From positions 41,498 through 105,497 of the forward strand of contig DIUJ01000072.1 of NCBI GenBank assembly GCA_002422315.1: 64,000 nt of DNA. The letters run 5' to 3'. The position numbers and the translations under genes were made by a program. The stretch is from Bacteroidetes bacterium UBA6161 (lineage in GTDB: Bacteria; Bacteroidota; Bacteroidia; NS11-12g; UBA955). Positions within the stretch are counted from its first letter, which is position 1. Each line of letters starts with the position of its first letter. Shown in pieces: positions 53,860 through 63,200 of the stretch. The notes under the pieces are model-generated. The model saw nothing but the letters and a program-made list of their open reading frames with translations. It was not told where the DNA came from and did no database searches.

Positions 53860-54678
53860 TTATTTTACAATTTTATTCTTGATAAGCATATCTACCAAAG
53901 AGATAGACGCATCTTCCATTTCGTTGCTTATAGAATCAATTTTAGACAAAATCAAGTTATAAAAAATCTGAAGGATTATCGCAACAACAAGACCACCTAC
54001 CGTAGTGATAAGAGCTAATTTAATACCTCTAGCTACCAATGCAGGGGAAATATCTCCTTCTCTTTCTATATCATCAAATGCTTGAATCATACCTATTACC
54101 GTACCCATGAAACCCAACATAGGAGCAAGAGCGATAAACAAAGAAACCCAAACCAATCCTTTCTCTAATTCTCCAACTTTCACTGAACCGTAGGATACTA
54201 CAGATTTTTCAACATTCTCAATGCCTTCATCAACTCTATCTAATCCTTGATAGAAGATACTTGCGATTGGGCCTTTGGTATTTCTGCATTTAGTTTTAGC
54301 AGCTTCCACTCCTTGGCTAACCAATATAGATTCCACTTCATTTACAAACTTCTTTGTATTAATAGTAGACAAGAACAAAGTTATGATTCTTTCAATTGCA
54401 ATAGCCAATCCCAAAATAAGGGTTAATAGAACTAAAGCCATGAATCTTGGGTCACCTTCAATAAATTTTTCTTTCAAAAACTGAGAACCTTCTTCTTTTA
54501 CAGGCTCGGTTTCCGCTTCAATAGTAGTTTCAGGAGCTGCTTCTTCTGCTGCTTCTGAAGCATTCTCTGTGCTTTCCCCTACTTGCTCTGTTGCAGGAGT
54601 CTCGTTTTGAGCGGATGTGTGGATTGGTTGTGCAATTAAAAATGCTCCAACCATAAGTGACAAAATTACTTTTTTCAT
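53860..54678 (-). CDS. MotA/TolQ/ExbB family proton channel protein
   Basis: This 272-residue protein has a signal peptide (MKKVILSLMVGAFLIAQPIHTSA), then a very acidic Glu/Ala/Thr-rich stretch (about 25-65). A membrane segment (about 79-98) follows, then a cytoplasmic loop and the paired ExbB helices (about 165-270) with GLVWVSLFIALAPMLGFMGTVIGMIQAF and KLALITTVGGLVVAIILQI. It forms the ring around ExbD and uses the proton gradient to power TonB-type transport. Gene order exbB-membrane protein-exbD-exbD; no tonB gene is in the window. A TATTTTTG box lies at 54721-54728. Confidence 0.93.
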   Translation of the reverse strand: MKKVILSLMVGAFLIAQPIHTSAQNETPATEQVGESTENASEAAEEAAPETTIEAETEPVKEEGSQFLKEKFIEGDPRFMALVLLTLILGLAIAIERIITLFLSTINTKKFVNEVESILVSQGVEAAKTKCRNTKGPIASIFYQGLDRVDEGIENVEKSVVSYGSVKVGELEKGLVWVSLFIALAPMLGFMGTVIGMIQAFDDIEREGDISPALVARGIKLALITTVGGLVVAIILQIFYNLILSKIDSISNEMEDASISLVDMLIKNKIVK

Positions 54679-54906
54679 TTTTTAGTTATTTAAAAATCTG
54701 TTTTCTTGTTAGTAAGTCTGCAAAAATAGAAAAAATAGTCATATACAAAATTAAGTTCTTGTTAAGTCTCCTTTTTTAATCTACTCATTATCAGACACCG
54801 CAAATAAAACACTTTAAAATTGGGGAAAAAAATTACTTTTTAGAAACTTTAAATTCGGCTTTACTATGTTACATTTGACCACATAAACGGAATATTTCCT
54901 ATTAAA

Positions 54907-56280
54907 ATGAATGTGTCTAAAAACAAAACCGGTTTTTTTTGCTCCAACTGTGGTACTCAAAGTGCTAAGTGGGTTGGCAAATGTGTAGCATGTGGCGAAT
55001 GGAATACTTTGACAGAAGAGCCCATATTGAAGAAAAAAAGTACTTTGGTTGTCTCTAACAAAGAACCAAAAAACCAACCCGAAATATTGGATGCAAATGC
55101 CCAAATCCAATCCGAGGAAAGACTTTTTATGCCCGACAGCGAACTAAATAGAACACTTGGCGGGGGATTGGTTCTTGGCTCTGTAGTACTTATGGGTGGC
55201 GAGCCAGGTATAGGAAAATCTACCTTACTCTTGCAAAATATCTTGCAAAGCTCTTACAAAACCTTGTATGTGAGCGGAGAAGAAAGCAAGAACCAAGTAG
55301 CAATGAGGGCAAAAAGGATAGGTATTAGAAATAAAGAATGCTACATTCTTCCAGAAACTAAAATAGAACTTATCCTAAAATATGCAGTAGATATAAACCC
55401 CGAAATTATTGTTATAGACTCTATCCAAACCTTAGAAACCGATATTTTAGATTCCGCCCCTGGGAGTGTCTCTCAAGTTAAAGAATGTACTGCATTATTG
55501 ATTCGTTTTGCAAAGCAAAACAATATTCCAATTTGGATAGTGGGCCATATAACAAAAGATGGAAACATTGCAGGACCCAAGGTTTTGGAGCACATGGTAG
55601 ATACTGTATTGCTCTTTGAAGGAGAAAGAAATTTCCATTTTCGAATTCTAAGGGCACAAAAAAACAGGTTTGGTTCTACCAATGAAATAGGGCTTTATGA
55701 AATGACCAATAATGGTTTGGAAACAGTAACCAACCCATCTGATATACTTCTTAGTGAAACTACAAACAACCTAAGTGGAGTGGCGATTTCTGCTTCTTTG
55801 GAGGGCAATAGGCCTATGCTTTTAGAAGTACAGGCACTAGTAAGCCCAAGTGTATACAGTAGCCCACAGCGAAACAGTACAGGCTTTGACCTTAGAAGGC
55901 TTGGAATGCTTTTGGCCGTATTGGAAAAACGAGGGGGGTATAGATTCGGAGACAAAGATGTTTTTGTAAATATTGCAGGGGGACTAAAACCGGAAGACCC
56001 CGGTATGGACTTAGCGGTTGTGGCTGCAATACTCTCTTCGTTAGAAGATTTACCCATTAGCAAAACCATTGCTTTCGCTGGAGAAATTGGACTAAGTGGG
56101 GAAATTAGACCCGCCTTTAGAACCGAAAACAGGATTACAGAAGCCGCTAAAATGGGACTTAGCGCTCTGGTAATGTCAGATTTTTCAAAAACTTTAGACC
56201 ATGCCGAAACTATATCTACCATAAAAATAAAAAAAATAGACGACTTAGTTTTACAAAAAATATTTAATTTCGACCTATGA
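54907..56280 (+). CDS. radA: DNA repair protein RadA
   Basis: This 457-residue protein has the N-terminal C4 zinc finger (Cys12, Cys15, Cys26, Cys29), a RecA-like ATPase with Walker A GEPGIGKST (98-106), the RadA-specific KNRFG motif (252-256) and a Lon-like C-terminal domain (about 280-457, FVNIAGGLKPEDPGMDLAV). RadA is a branch-migration helicase in recombination. A TACATTTG box lies at 54870-54877. The stop overlaps the start of the next gene (ATGA). Confidence 0.96.
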   Translation: MNVSKNKTGFFCSNCGTQSAKWVGKCVACGEWNTLTEEPILKKKSTLVVSNKEPKNQPEILDANAQIQSEERLFMPDSELNRTLGGGLVLGSVVLMGGEPGIGKSTLLLQNILQSSYKTLYVSGEESKNQVAMRAKRIGIRNKECYILPETKIELILKYAVDINPEIIVIDSIQTLETDILDSAPGSVSQVKECTALLIRFAKQNNIPIWIVGHITKDGNIAGPKVLEHMVDTVLLFEGERNFHFRILRAQKNRFGSTNEIGLYEMTNNGLETVTNPSDILLSETTNNLSGVAISASLEGNRPMLLEVQALVSPSVYSSPQRNSTGFDLRRLGMLLAVLEKRGGYRFGDKDVFVNIAGGLKPEDPGMDLAVVAAILSSLEDLPISKTIAFAGEIGLSGEIRPAFRTENRITEAAKMGLSALVMSDFSKTLDHAETISTIKIKKIDDLVLQKIFNFDL

Positions 56281-56600
56281 ATGAAGAGATTGTAAATTTA
56301 AACGAACTACAGTTTATGGTCGACAAGTGGATTAAGGAAATAGGAAAAGGCTACTTTAGTGAACTAACCAACACGGCTATACTCATGGAAGAGGTTGGAG
56401 AACTAGCTAGAATTATGGCAAGAAAATACGGAGACCAGATTTCCAAAAAAAATGAAACGCAAGAAAACCTTGCCGACGAACTTGCAGACGTTCTGTGGAT
56501 TGTAACTTGTTTGGCAAATCAAACAGGGGTAAACTTAAATCAAGCCATTCTTCAGAATTTTGAGAAAAAAACAAAACGAGACAAAAATCGATTTGGGTAA
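56277..56600 (+). CDS. MazG-like nucleotide pyrophosphohydrolase
   Basis: This 107-residue protein is a single MazG-type domain with the metal-binding pattern MEEVGELAR (EExxE) and ADELADVLW (ExxD). Such enzymes hydrolyse nucleoside triphosphates to monophosphates and clean up damaged or alarmone nucleotides. Its start overlaps the radA stop by 4 bp, so it is produced with the DNA repair protein. Confidence 0.9.
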   Translation: MNEEIVNLNELQFMVDKWIKEIGKGYFSELTNTAILMEEVGELARIMARKYGDQISKKNETQENLADELADVLWIVTCLANQTGVNLNQAILQNFEKKTKRDKNRFG

Positions 56601-56617
56601 ACATTTACATGTAAACT

Positions 56618-57301
56618 ATGCCAAATAAATACTCCGATTCAATTAAAGAACTATACCTGCTTTTCGAAGAATATTCAAATACGGAAAATGCAGTGGGAAT
56701 GGAAAATTACATGAAAAACAATTTTAAATTCCTAGGTATAAAAAAGCCATTGAGGGAGGAGTTAAGTAAACCGTGGATTAAAAAAATTATTCTTACACAA
56801 TTTGAAGAAATACCCCTTATCTGCAAACAACTTTGGGAAATGTATGAGAGAGAATTCCAATATGTAGCATTAGAATTGCTAAAGAAATATATAAGTAATG
56901 CTAAAATAGAATGTATAAAAGAAATAGAGTTCTTAATATGCAACAAATCCTGGTGGGACACAGTAGACCTTTTAGCTACCAATATTAGTGCAGAATATTT
57001 TCGCCTTTATCCTGAAAAAAAATTGGAATATATTGACAAATGGAACTCTTCTAACAATATTTGGTTAAACCGAAGCGCCATCTTGTTTCAGTTAAAGTAC
57101 AAAAAAAGAACCGACTTCGAACTACTCAAAGCTATTATTTCTACCCATAAAACATCCAAAGAATTTTTTATCCAAAAGGCAATTGGGTGGTCGTTGAGAG
57201 AATATGCAAAAACAAATAAAGAAGCTGTTTTAGAATTTATAGAAACTTATCCAATAATGCCACTTAGCAAAAGAGAAGCACTTAAGCACATAAATTACTA
57301 A
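56618..57301 (+). CDS. DNA alkylation repair protein (AlkD-like)
   Basis: This 227-residue all-helical HEAT-like protein is related to AlkD. Visible family blocks are FLGIKKPLREELSK, the NKSWWDTVDLLATN segment with the conserved Trp-Asp pair, and IQKAIGWSLREYAK near the C-terminus. AlkD-type glycosylases remove alkylated bases without base flipping. It follows the mazG-like gene by 17 bp and converges on rsgA with a 4-bp overlap. Confidence 0.88.
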   Translation: MPNKYSDSIKELYLLFEEYSNTENAVGMENYMKNNFKFLGIKKPLREELSKPWIKKIILTQFEEIPLICKQLWEMYEREFQYVALELLKKYISNAKIECIKEIEFLICNKSWWDTVDLLATNISAEYFRLYPEKKLEYIDKWNSSNNIWLNRSAILFQLKYKKRTDFELLKAIISTHKTSKEFFIQKAIGWSLREYAKTNKEAVLEFIETYPIMPLSKREALKHINY

Positions 57302-58224
57302 GCAAAAGTATCTTCGTTGTAAAAAATACTTAAATAGTTGTAGTAACGAGACTCATGTATTTCCCCTTTTTCTAACGCATCTAAAACCGCACACTTTGGT
57401 TCATTTATATGGGTACAATTGTGAAACTTACATTTACTCATCCTTTCTTTTATCTCTGGGAAATAATGGCCTAGTTCTTTTTTATCTATATCGATTACCC
57501 CAAAATCTCTTATTCCAGGAGTATCAATTATTTTCGTATATTCATCTATATCAAACATTTCCGCAAAGGTAGTAGTATGTTTACCCTTTTGGTGTTGGTC
57601 TGAGATTATTCCTGTTTTAAGTTTTAATTCTGGATTTAAAGCATTTATGATAGAGGACTTTCCTGCACCAGAATGCCCACAAATGAGGGTGGTCTTATGG
57701 AACAAAAATGGTCTTAAATCTTCTATATCCTTCGCATCAAAAGAGCTCATGCAAAATGTTTGTATCCCTATCGCGTGGTAAATACTTAGCCACTCTTGCA
57801 ACACTTCTTTGGCAATAGAATCATATAGGTCTACTTTATTAAATACAAGCAAAACTGGAATTTTGTATGCCTCTGCGGTCAACAAAATCCTATCTATAAA
57901 CCCCATTGAAGTAGGTGGAGAAACCAAGGTAACTACAGGCATTACAAGGTCTATATTAGATGCAATTATTTGGCTTTGAGAAGACAATTTGTTAGACTTT
58001 CGGATAATATAATTACGCCTGTGACTAAGGGTGTGAATTACCCCTATTTCCTCTTCGTTGCTTTTTTCTATATCAAACTCTACAATATCTCCAACAGCCA
58101 AGGGATTGGTAGTTTTATAACCTTCGAGTCTAAATTTCCCTCTAATTCTGCAAGCATAAGTATTTCCGTTCAAGGTTTTAACTTGAAACCAACTCCCAGT
58201 AGATTTGATAACGACTCCTTGCAT
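57298..58224 (-). CDS. rsgA: Ribosome small-subunit GTPase RsgA
   Basis: This 308-residue circularly permuted GTPase matures the 30S subunit. It has an N-terminal OB fold (about 1-70), G4 NKVD (129-132), then G1 GHSGAGKS (183-190) and G3 DTPG, the permuted order that defines the family. A C-terminal zinc-binding domain with the CKFHNCTHINEPKC cluster follows. The length is normal. The terminator of the upstream rplS gene begins 3 nt before its start. Confidence 0.96.
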   Translation of the reverse strand: MQGVVIKSTGSWFQVKTLNGNTYACRIRGKFRLEGYKTTNPLAVGDIVEFDIEKSNEEEIGVIHTLSHRRNYIIRKSNKLSSQSQIIASNIDLVMPVVTLVSPPTSMGFIDRILLTAEAYKIPVLLVFNKVDLYDSIAKEVLQEWLSIYHAIGIQTFCMSSFDAKDIEDLRPFLFHKTTLICGHSGAGKSSIINALNPELKLKTGIISDQHQKGKHTTTFAEMFDIDEYTKIIDTPGIRDFGVIDIDKKELGHYFPEIKERMSKCKFHNCTHINEPKCAVLDALEKGEIHESRYYNYLSIFYNEDTFA

Positions 58225-58226
58225 AC

Positions 58227-58255
58227 AAAAAAAAAGGTCGGAATAAACCGACCTT
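58227..58255 (-). terminator. Terminator of rplS
   Basis: On the minus strand an 8-bp stem (AAGGTCGG / CCGACCTT) with a six-base loop is followed by a run of T (encoded by A at 58227-58233). It sits between rplS and the rsgA ATG, so rsgA must have its own promoter or depend on read-through. A TATATTTG box lies at 58257-58264. Confidence 0.85.
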
Positions 58256-58277
58256 ACAAATATAATAAATTGAAGTA

Positions 58278-58625
58278 TTAACCTCTTCTTTCTTTAATTC
58301 TAGCTTTTTTACCAGTAAGTGCTCTTAAGTAATAGATTCTTGCTCTTCTTACTTTTCCGCTTCTTACCAATTCTACTTTAGATACTTTTGGGCTATTGGT
58401 AGGGAAAATTCTTTCTACTCCTACTCCGTTAGAAATTTTCCTAACTGTAAAAGTCTCCGTAGCACCTTGTCCTCTACGTTGAATTACATCGCCTTGGAAT
58501 ATCTGGGGTCTTTCTTTGTTACCCTCTTTGATTATATAGTGAACAGCAACTCTGTCTCCTGCTTTGAAGCTTGGTAAGTCTGTTCTTAAGGTATGAATGC
58601 CTAAATCATTAATGCGGTTGCTCAT
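58278..58625 (-). CDS. rplS: 50S ribosomal protein L19
   Basis: This 115-residue protein has the L19 signature LPSFKAGDRVAVHYIIKEGNKERPQIFQG and EGxxRAR-like RRARIYYLR. L19 lies at the 30S-50S interface. The frame extends to 58658, but a full promoter lies between 58647 and 58677, so translation must start at the downstream ATG (MSNRINDLGI), giving the standard L19 length. Confidence 0.96.
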   Translation of the reverse strand: MSNRINDLGIHTLRTDLPSFKAGDRVAVHYIIKEGNKERPQIFQGDVIQRRGQGATETFTVRKISNGVGVERIFPTNSPKVSKVELVRSGKVRRARIYYLRALTGKKARIKERRG

Positions 58626-58646
58626 CTTTGTAAATTTTAAGGACGG

Positions 58647-58677
58647 CAAAGGTATCATTTTTATTTTAACTCACAAA
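58647..58677 (-). promoter_or_regulatory. Bipartite promoter for rplS
   Basis: On the minus strand TTTG (58674-58677) is followed after exactly 19 bp by TACCTTTG (58647-58654), which ends 21 nt before the rplS ATG. This is the best match to the Bacteroidota promoter consensus in the window and also settles the gene's start. Confidence 0.75.
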
Positions 58678-58749
58678 TAGTTTTTAGGTTTTTTTTGAAA
58701 ATATTTAGTTTTGTTTATCTCCTTTCCCTAATCGCTGATATACAGGAAC

Positions 58750-59841
58750 TTAAAGCCCTAGCAAAACAGATATTTTTTTAGCCACATCCGTATTGCTCAT
58801 AAATCCGCTAAAATAATAAGCTCCAGGACCCCACGCTAAAATTGGTACCATTATGGCACTGTGATCTTGAGACGAAAAAGTTGCTTTATATTTTTGTTTA
58901 TCTGTTGGATCGTGGTTTAATATAGAGACAGCACCTGTCTCGTGATCTGCTGTAACCAATACCAAAGTATTGCCATCTTTTGCTGCAAAGTCAAGAACTT
59001 TTTTGAGGGTTTTGTCAAAGTCTATAGTTTCTGTAAGCATATACTCTGTATTGTTATCATGCCCTCCCCAGTCTATTTGCGAACCTTCTATCATTAGAAA
59101 GAATCCATTGCTATCGGTTGACAAAAGGTTTAAAGCATATTCTGTAGCATTTGGCAGCCAGTCTCCCCTTCCGTTTAATACACTTGGAGGGTGCTTTTCG
59201 TTACTGTAAAAAGCTACTACCTTTTCTGAACTGGATACGGTCTTTAAGTCTTTAAAAGAAGGTATCACAGTATATCCATCTTTTTGAAGTTTCTCTATTT
59301 CAAAAAAAGGCATTCCGCCACCCATGGCTACTTTAATATTTTTCCCGTAAAAATCATTGGCAATCTCTTTGTCCATCTCTCTGCTTGCTTGGTGAGCATA
59401 AAAAGAAGCTGGGGTTGCATGGGTAAGTGCACAGCTAACCACAATACCAGTTGCTAGATCTTTACGAATAGCTTTTTCTAAAATAGATTCAACCTTTTGT
59501 GTATCTGAATCTACTCCTATGGCTGCATTAAAAGTTTTAACGCCACAAGCCAGCGCTGTTCCTCCTGCACCACTATCTGTGATTAAGTTGTCCGAAGAGC
59601 TAGTTTCTATAAAACCTACCTGCTGAGCAGTTTGCATGTGGAGTTTATTTTGGGAGGCAATTCTTGCCAAATCTATTTGCGCAAGTCCCATTCCATCGCC
59701 AATTAGTAGTACAACATTTTTTGGTCTTTGTGTAATATTTTGTGGTAACTCTTTGTATTCTACTTTAACGATTTTCTTTGGTGTACAAGCACTAGCAAAG
59801 AAAAATAGAGAGGCAAATACAACTACAAATGATTTATGCAT
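58750..59841 (-). CDS. Alkaline phosphatase, putative lipoprotein
   Basis: This 363-residue protein has a signal sequence and a lipobox (FFASAC, Cys19). The alkaline phosphatase core includes Asp49 (VVLLIGDGMG), nucleophile Ser90 in ITDSGAGGTA, the THATPASFYAHQASR block, EGSQIDWGGHDN and VTADHETG, which together bind two Zn2+ and a metal. It is smaller than E. coli PhoA and lacks the inserted crown. The start overlaps the previous stop by 1 base (TAATG), so it is the third gene of a secA unit. It releases inorganic phosphate outside the cytoplasm. Confidence 0.93.
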   Translation of the reverse strand: MHKSFVVVFASLFFFASACTPKKIVKVEYKELPQNITQRPKNVVLLIGDGMGLAQIDLARIASQNKLHMQTAQQVGFIETSSSDNLITDSGAGGTALACGVKTFNAAIGVDSDTQKVESILEKAIRKDLATGIVVSCALTHATPASFYAHQASREMDKEIANDFYGKNIKVAMGGGMPFFEIEKLQKDGYTVIPSFKDLKTVSSSEKVVAFYSNEKHPPSVLNGRGDWLPNATEYALNLLSTDSNGFFLMIEGSQIDWGGHDNNTEYMLTETIDFDKTLKKVLDFAAKDGNTLVLVTADHETGAVSILNHDPTDKQKYKATFSSQDHSAIMVPILAWGPGAYYFSGFMSNTDVAKKISVLLGL

Positions 59842-60239
59842 TATTTAATTTTTGTTTTTACAATTATGGCGGAGGTAAATGTTCCTCTAACTTTATAGAG
59901 TAAACTTACTGCTTCTGCTCTAGAATAAAAATTTCCGGCGTAAACTTTAAACTTAGGCTCATCCCATTCTACTTCGCAAGGTATTTCGTTAGAAATTTGG
60001 CTTACAAATTTAGACTTAATTCCGTCGGCCTTTGCTTTATCATCTGTAAATAAAAGCAATACCCTGAAACCATCCTTGGTTTTTGTTTCTAATTTTACTC
60101 TTTCTGCCTTTTTTTGGTCTTGAAGCTTTTGGATTTCTTCACTTTTTCTTAAGGTTAAACCTCCATCTTTTATCAGAAAAGCGGATACAGAAAAAAAGGC
60201 AATGCCTAACAAAGCGATCCAAATATGTTTATTTACCAT
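59841..60239 (-). CDS. SPOR-domain membrane protein
   Basis: This 132-residue protein has a short N-terminus, one membrane helix (about 5-23), a charged coiled linker (about 30-55) and a SPOR-like domain (about 57-128) with KFKVYAGNFYSRAEAVSLLYKV. SPOR domains bind denuded peptidoglycan at division sites. The preferred ATG (MVNKHIW) overlaps the secA stop by 11 bp; upstream in-frame residues lie inside secA. Coupled to secA upstream and to alkaline phosphatase downstream (1-base overlap). Confidence 0.82.
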   Translation of the reverse strand: MVNKHIWIALLGIAFFSVSAFLIKDGGLTLRKSEEIQKLQDQKKAERVKLETKTKDGFRVLLLFTDDKAKADGIKSKFVSQISNEIPCEVEWDEPKFKVYAGNFYSRAEAVSLLYKVRGTFTSAIIVKTKIK

Positions 60240-63200
60240 GACATTGTTTGTATTTTTTGCCACTACCACAAGGGCAAGGGTCATTTCTTCCAACTAATTT
60301 CTCGGTTTTTATGGGGGCTTGAGTAGCTTTTGGGGCATCTGAAGCAGAGGCGTTTTCTGCAACTTCTGTTCTAGAGGTTTGCAAAGGAGCTTGTTTTTTA
60401 ACCACTGGTTTAGACTCTTTTACTTCTTGCTCATCTGTTTCTATTCTAGCTTTAAACAAAAAGGATAACACATTGTGGTTCATTCTAGAAACAAAGGATT
60501 GGAAAAGATTAAATGCTTCTAGTTTATAAATTAAGAGAGGGTCTTTTTGCTCAAAGACTGCGTTGTTAGCAGATTGTTTCAGATCATCCAACTCTCTTAA
60601 ATGCTCTTTCCATTCATCGTCTATAGAGGTAAGGGTTACATTTTTCTCAAAAGAATTTACAATTGCTCTTCCTTCTGACTGCAAAGCTTCTTGTAAGCTA
60701 CACACCACACCCATGCCTTTTAGTCCATCGCCAAAAGGAACTACCACATTTTCTATAGTGCTTCCTTCTTTGCTTGCTATTTGCTGCAATACAGGTAGGG
60801 CTTGTAAAATAATTTTGTCGTTTTTGGTTTTGTATTGCAATTGGAAATCCAAAAACAATTCCTCAGCTATCTCAGAAATATTTCCTTTTTTAAATTGGGT
60901 TTCTTCTATTGCTACATCTACAGAAAGTGTTTTGTAGCACTCCATTTTAAACCCTTCAAAATCTTCGGCATCTCTATAATTTCCTAATTGCTCTTCTATC
61001 CAATCATAAAGCATGTTTTGAATATCTAAGCCTAGTTTTTCACCAAACAAAGCATTTTTTCTGCGGCTATATACCACATTCCTTTGTTTGTTCATTACGT
61101 CGTCATACTCTAGGAGCCTTTTTCTTGTTCCGAAGTTATTTTGTTCTACTTTGCGCTGAGCTCTTTCTATATTTTTACTCAAAAGTGAATGTTGCAATAC
61201 CTCGCCTTCTTTGTAGCCTAATCTATCCATTACTCTGGAAGCCCTATCAGAGCCAAACAAACGCATAAGATTGTCTTCTAAGGAAACAAAAAACTGAGAA
61301 GAACCTGGATCTCCCTGCCTTCCTGCTCTACCTCTCAACTGCCTGTCTACCCTTCTGGACTCGTGTCTTTCTGTACCCAAAATTGCCAAACCTCCTGCTT
61401 GTTTTACTTGCTCAGAAATTTTAATGTCGGTACCTCTACCAGCCATGTTGGTAGCAATAGTTACAGCGCCTGGCAAACCTGCTTCGGCTACTATTTCTGC
61501 TTCCCTTTGGTGTTGTTTTGCATTTAATACATTGTGTTTTATTTTACGAAGTTGCAACATTCTGCTTAGCAACTCTGATACCTCCACAGAGGTGGTACCC
61601 ACAAGTACTGGCCTGCCTAGGGTAGTAAGTTCTACAATATGGTCTATTACTGCATTGTATTTTTCTCTTGTTGTTTTGTACAACAAGTCTTCCAAGTCGT
61701 TTCTAACTATAGGTCTATTGGTAGGAATTACTACCACATCCAGTTTATAAATTTCCCAAAACTCTCCTGCTTCTGTTTCTGCAGTACCTGTCATACCTGC
61801 AAGTTTATGGTACATTCTAAAGAAGTTTTGTAAGGTAATTGTGGCATAGGTTTGGGTAGCTGCTTCAATTTTTACATTTTCTTTTGCTTCTATGGCTTGG
61901 TGAAGTCCATCGGAATATCTTCTACCATCCAGAACCCTACCTGTTTGTTCATCTACAATTTTTACTTTGCCATCTTGTACAATATATTCTACATCTTTTT
62001 CAAACAAGGTGTATGCTTTTAAGAGCTGGTTTACAGCATGCAATCTTTCTGATTTCACGGAAAAATTTCGCATTACCACATCTTTTCTTTCTCGTTTTTC
62101 CTCTTCTGTAAGTGTGCTTTTTTCTATATCTGCCATTTCCGAACCCACATCTGGCATCACAAAAAAGTGAGGATCTTCTCCTCCAACAGTAATGGTTTCA
62201 ATGCCTTTGTCGGTAAGTTCTATGCTGTTGGTTTTTTCGTCAATTACAAAAAACAGCTCTTCGTCTACTTTATGCATTTCTTTTTGACGGTCTTGCAAGT
62301 AGTAGTTTTCGGTTTTTGTAAGTAAGGTTTTCATCCCTGGCTCACTCAGAAATTTTATAAACGCTTTGTTTTTAGGCAACCCTCTGTAGCAACGCATCAA
62401 TGCAAGACCACCATCTTTTTCTCCGGTTTTGCCTTCTCCTATCAAGCGTCTGGCATCTGCCAAACAAGTGTTCATATATTTTCTTTGTAGTTCGTATAGG
62501 GAAGCTATCCTAGGCTTTAGTCCTTCAAATTCTTGTTGGTTGCCTCTGGGAACTGGACCCGAAATTATAAGCGGGGTACGTGCATCATCTATCAATACAG
62601 AATCCACCTCATCGACCATTGCGTAATGTAGTTTTCTTTGAACTAGTTCTCCTGGGGTATGCGCCATATTGTCGCGCAAGTAATCAAAACCAAACTCATT
62701 GTTTGTTCCGTATACTATATCGGCCTTGTAAGCTTCTTGTCTTTCTGCAGAGTTTGGTCTATGAAAATCTATACAATCCACGCTTAGACCATGAAACTGA
62801 AATACAGGAGCATTCCACTCACAGTCCCTTTTAGCCAAATAATCGTTTACTGTGATTACGTGAACCCCTTTTCCACCTAATGCGTTAAGGAATGCAGGGA
62901 GTGTAGACACAAGGGTTTTACCTTCCCCTGTAGCCATTTCTGAAATTTTGCCTTGGTGAAGTACGATACCACCAATAAGCTGTACATCATAGTGCACCAT
63001 GTTCCACTTAATGGTTGCCCCAGCAGCGGTCCACTCGTTTTTAAAATAAGCTTTGCTGCCCTCTATTCTTACATATTCTTTTTTTACAGCAAGGTCCTTA
63101 TCAAATTCGTTTGCCGTAACTTCAATTTCTTCTTGGGTAGAGAATCTCCTTGCTGTTTCTTTCATTACCGCAAAAGCCATGGGAAGAACTTGCATCAAGA

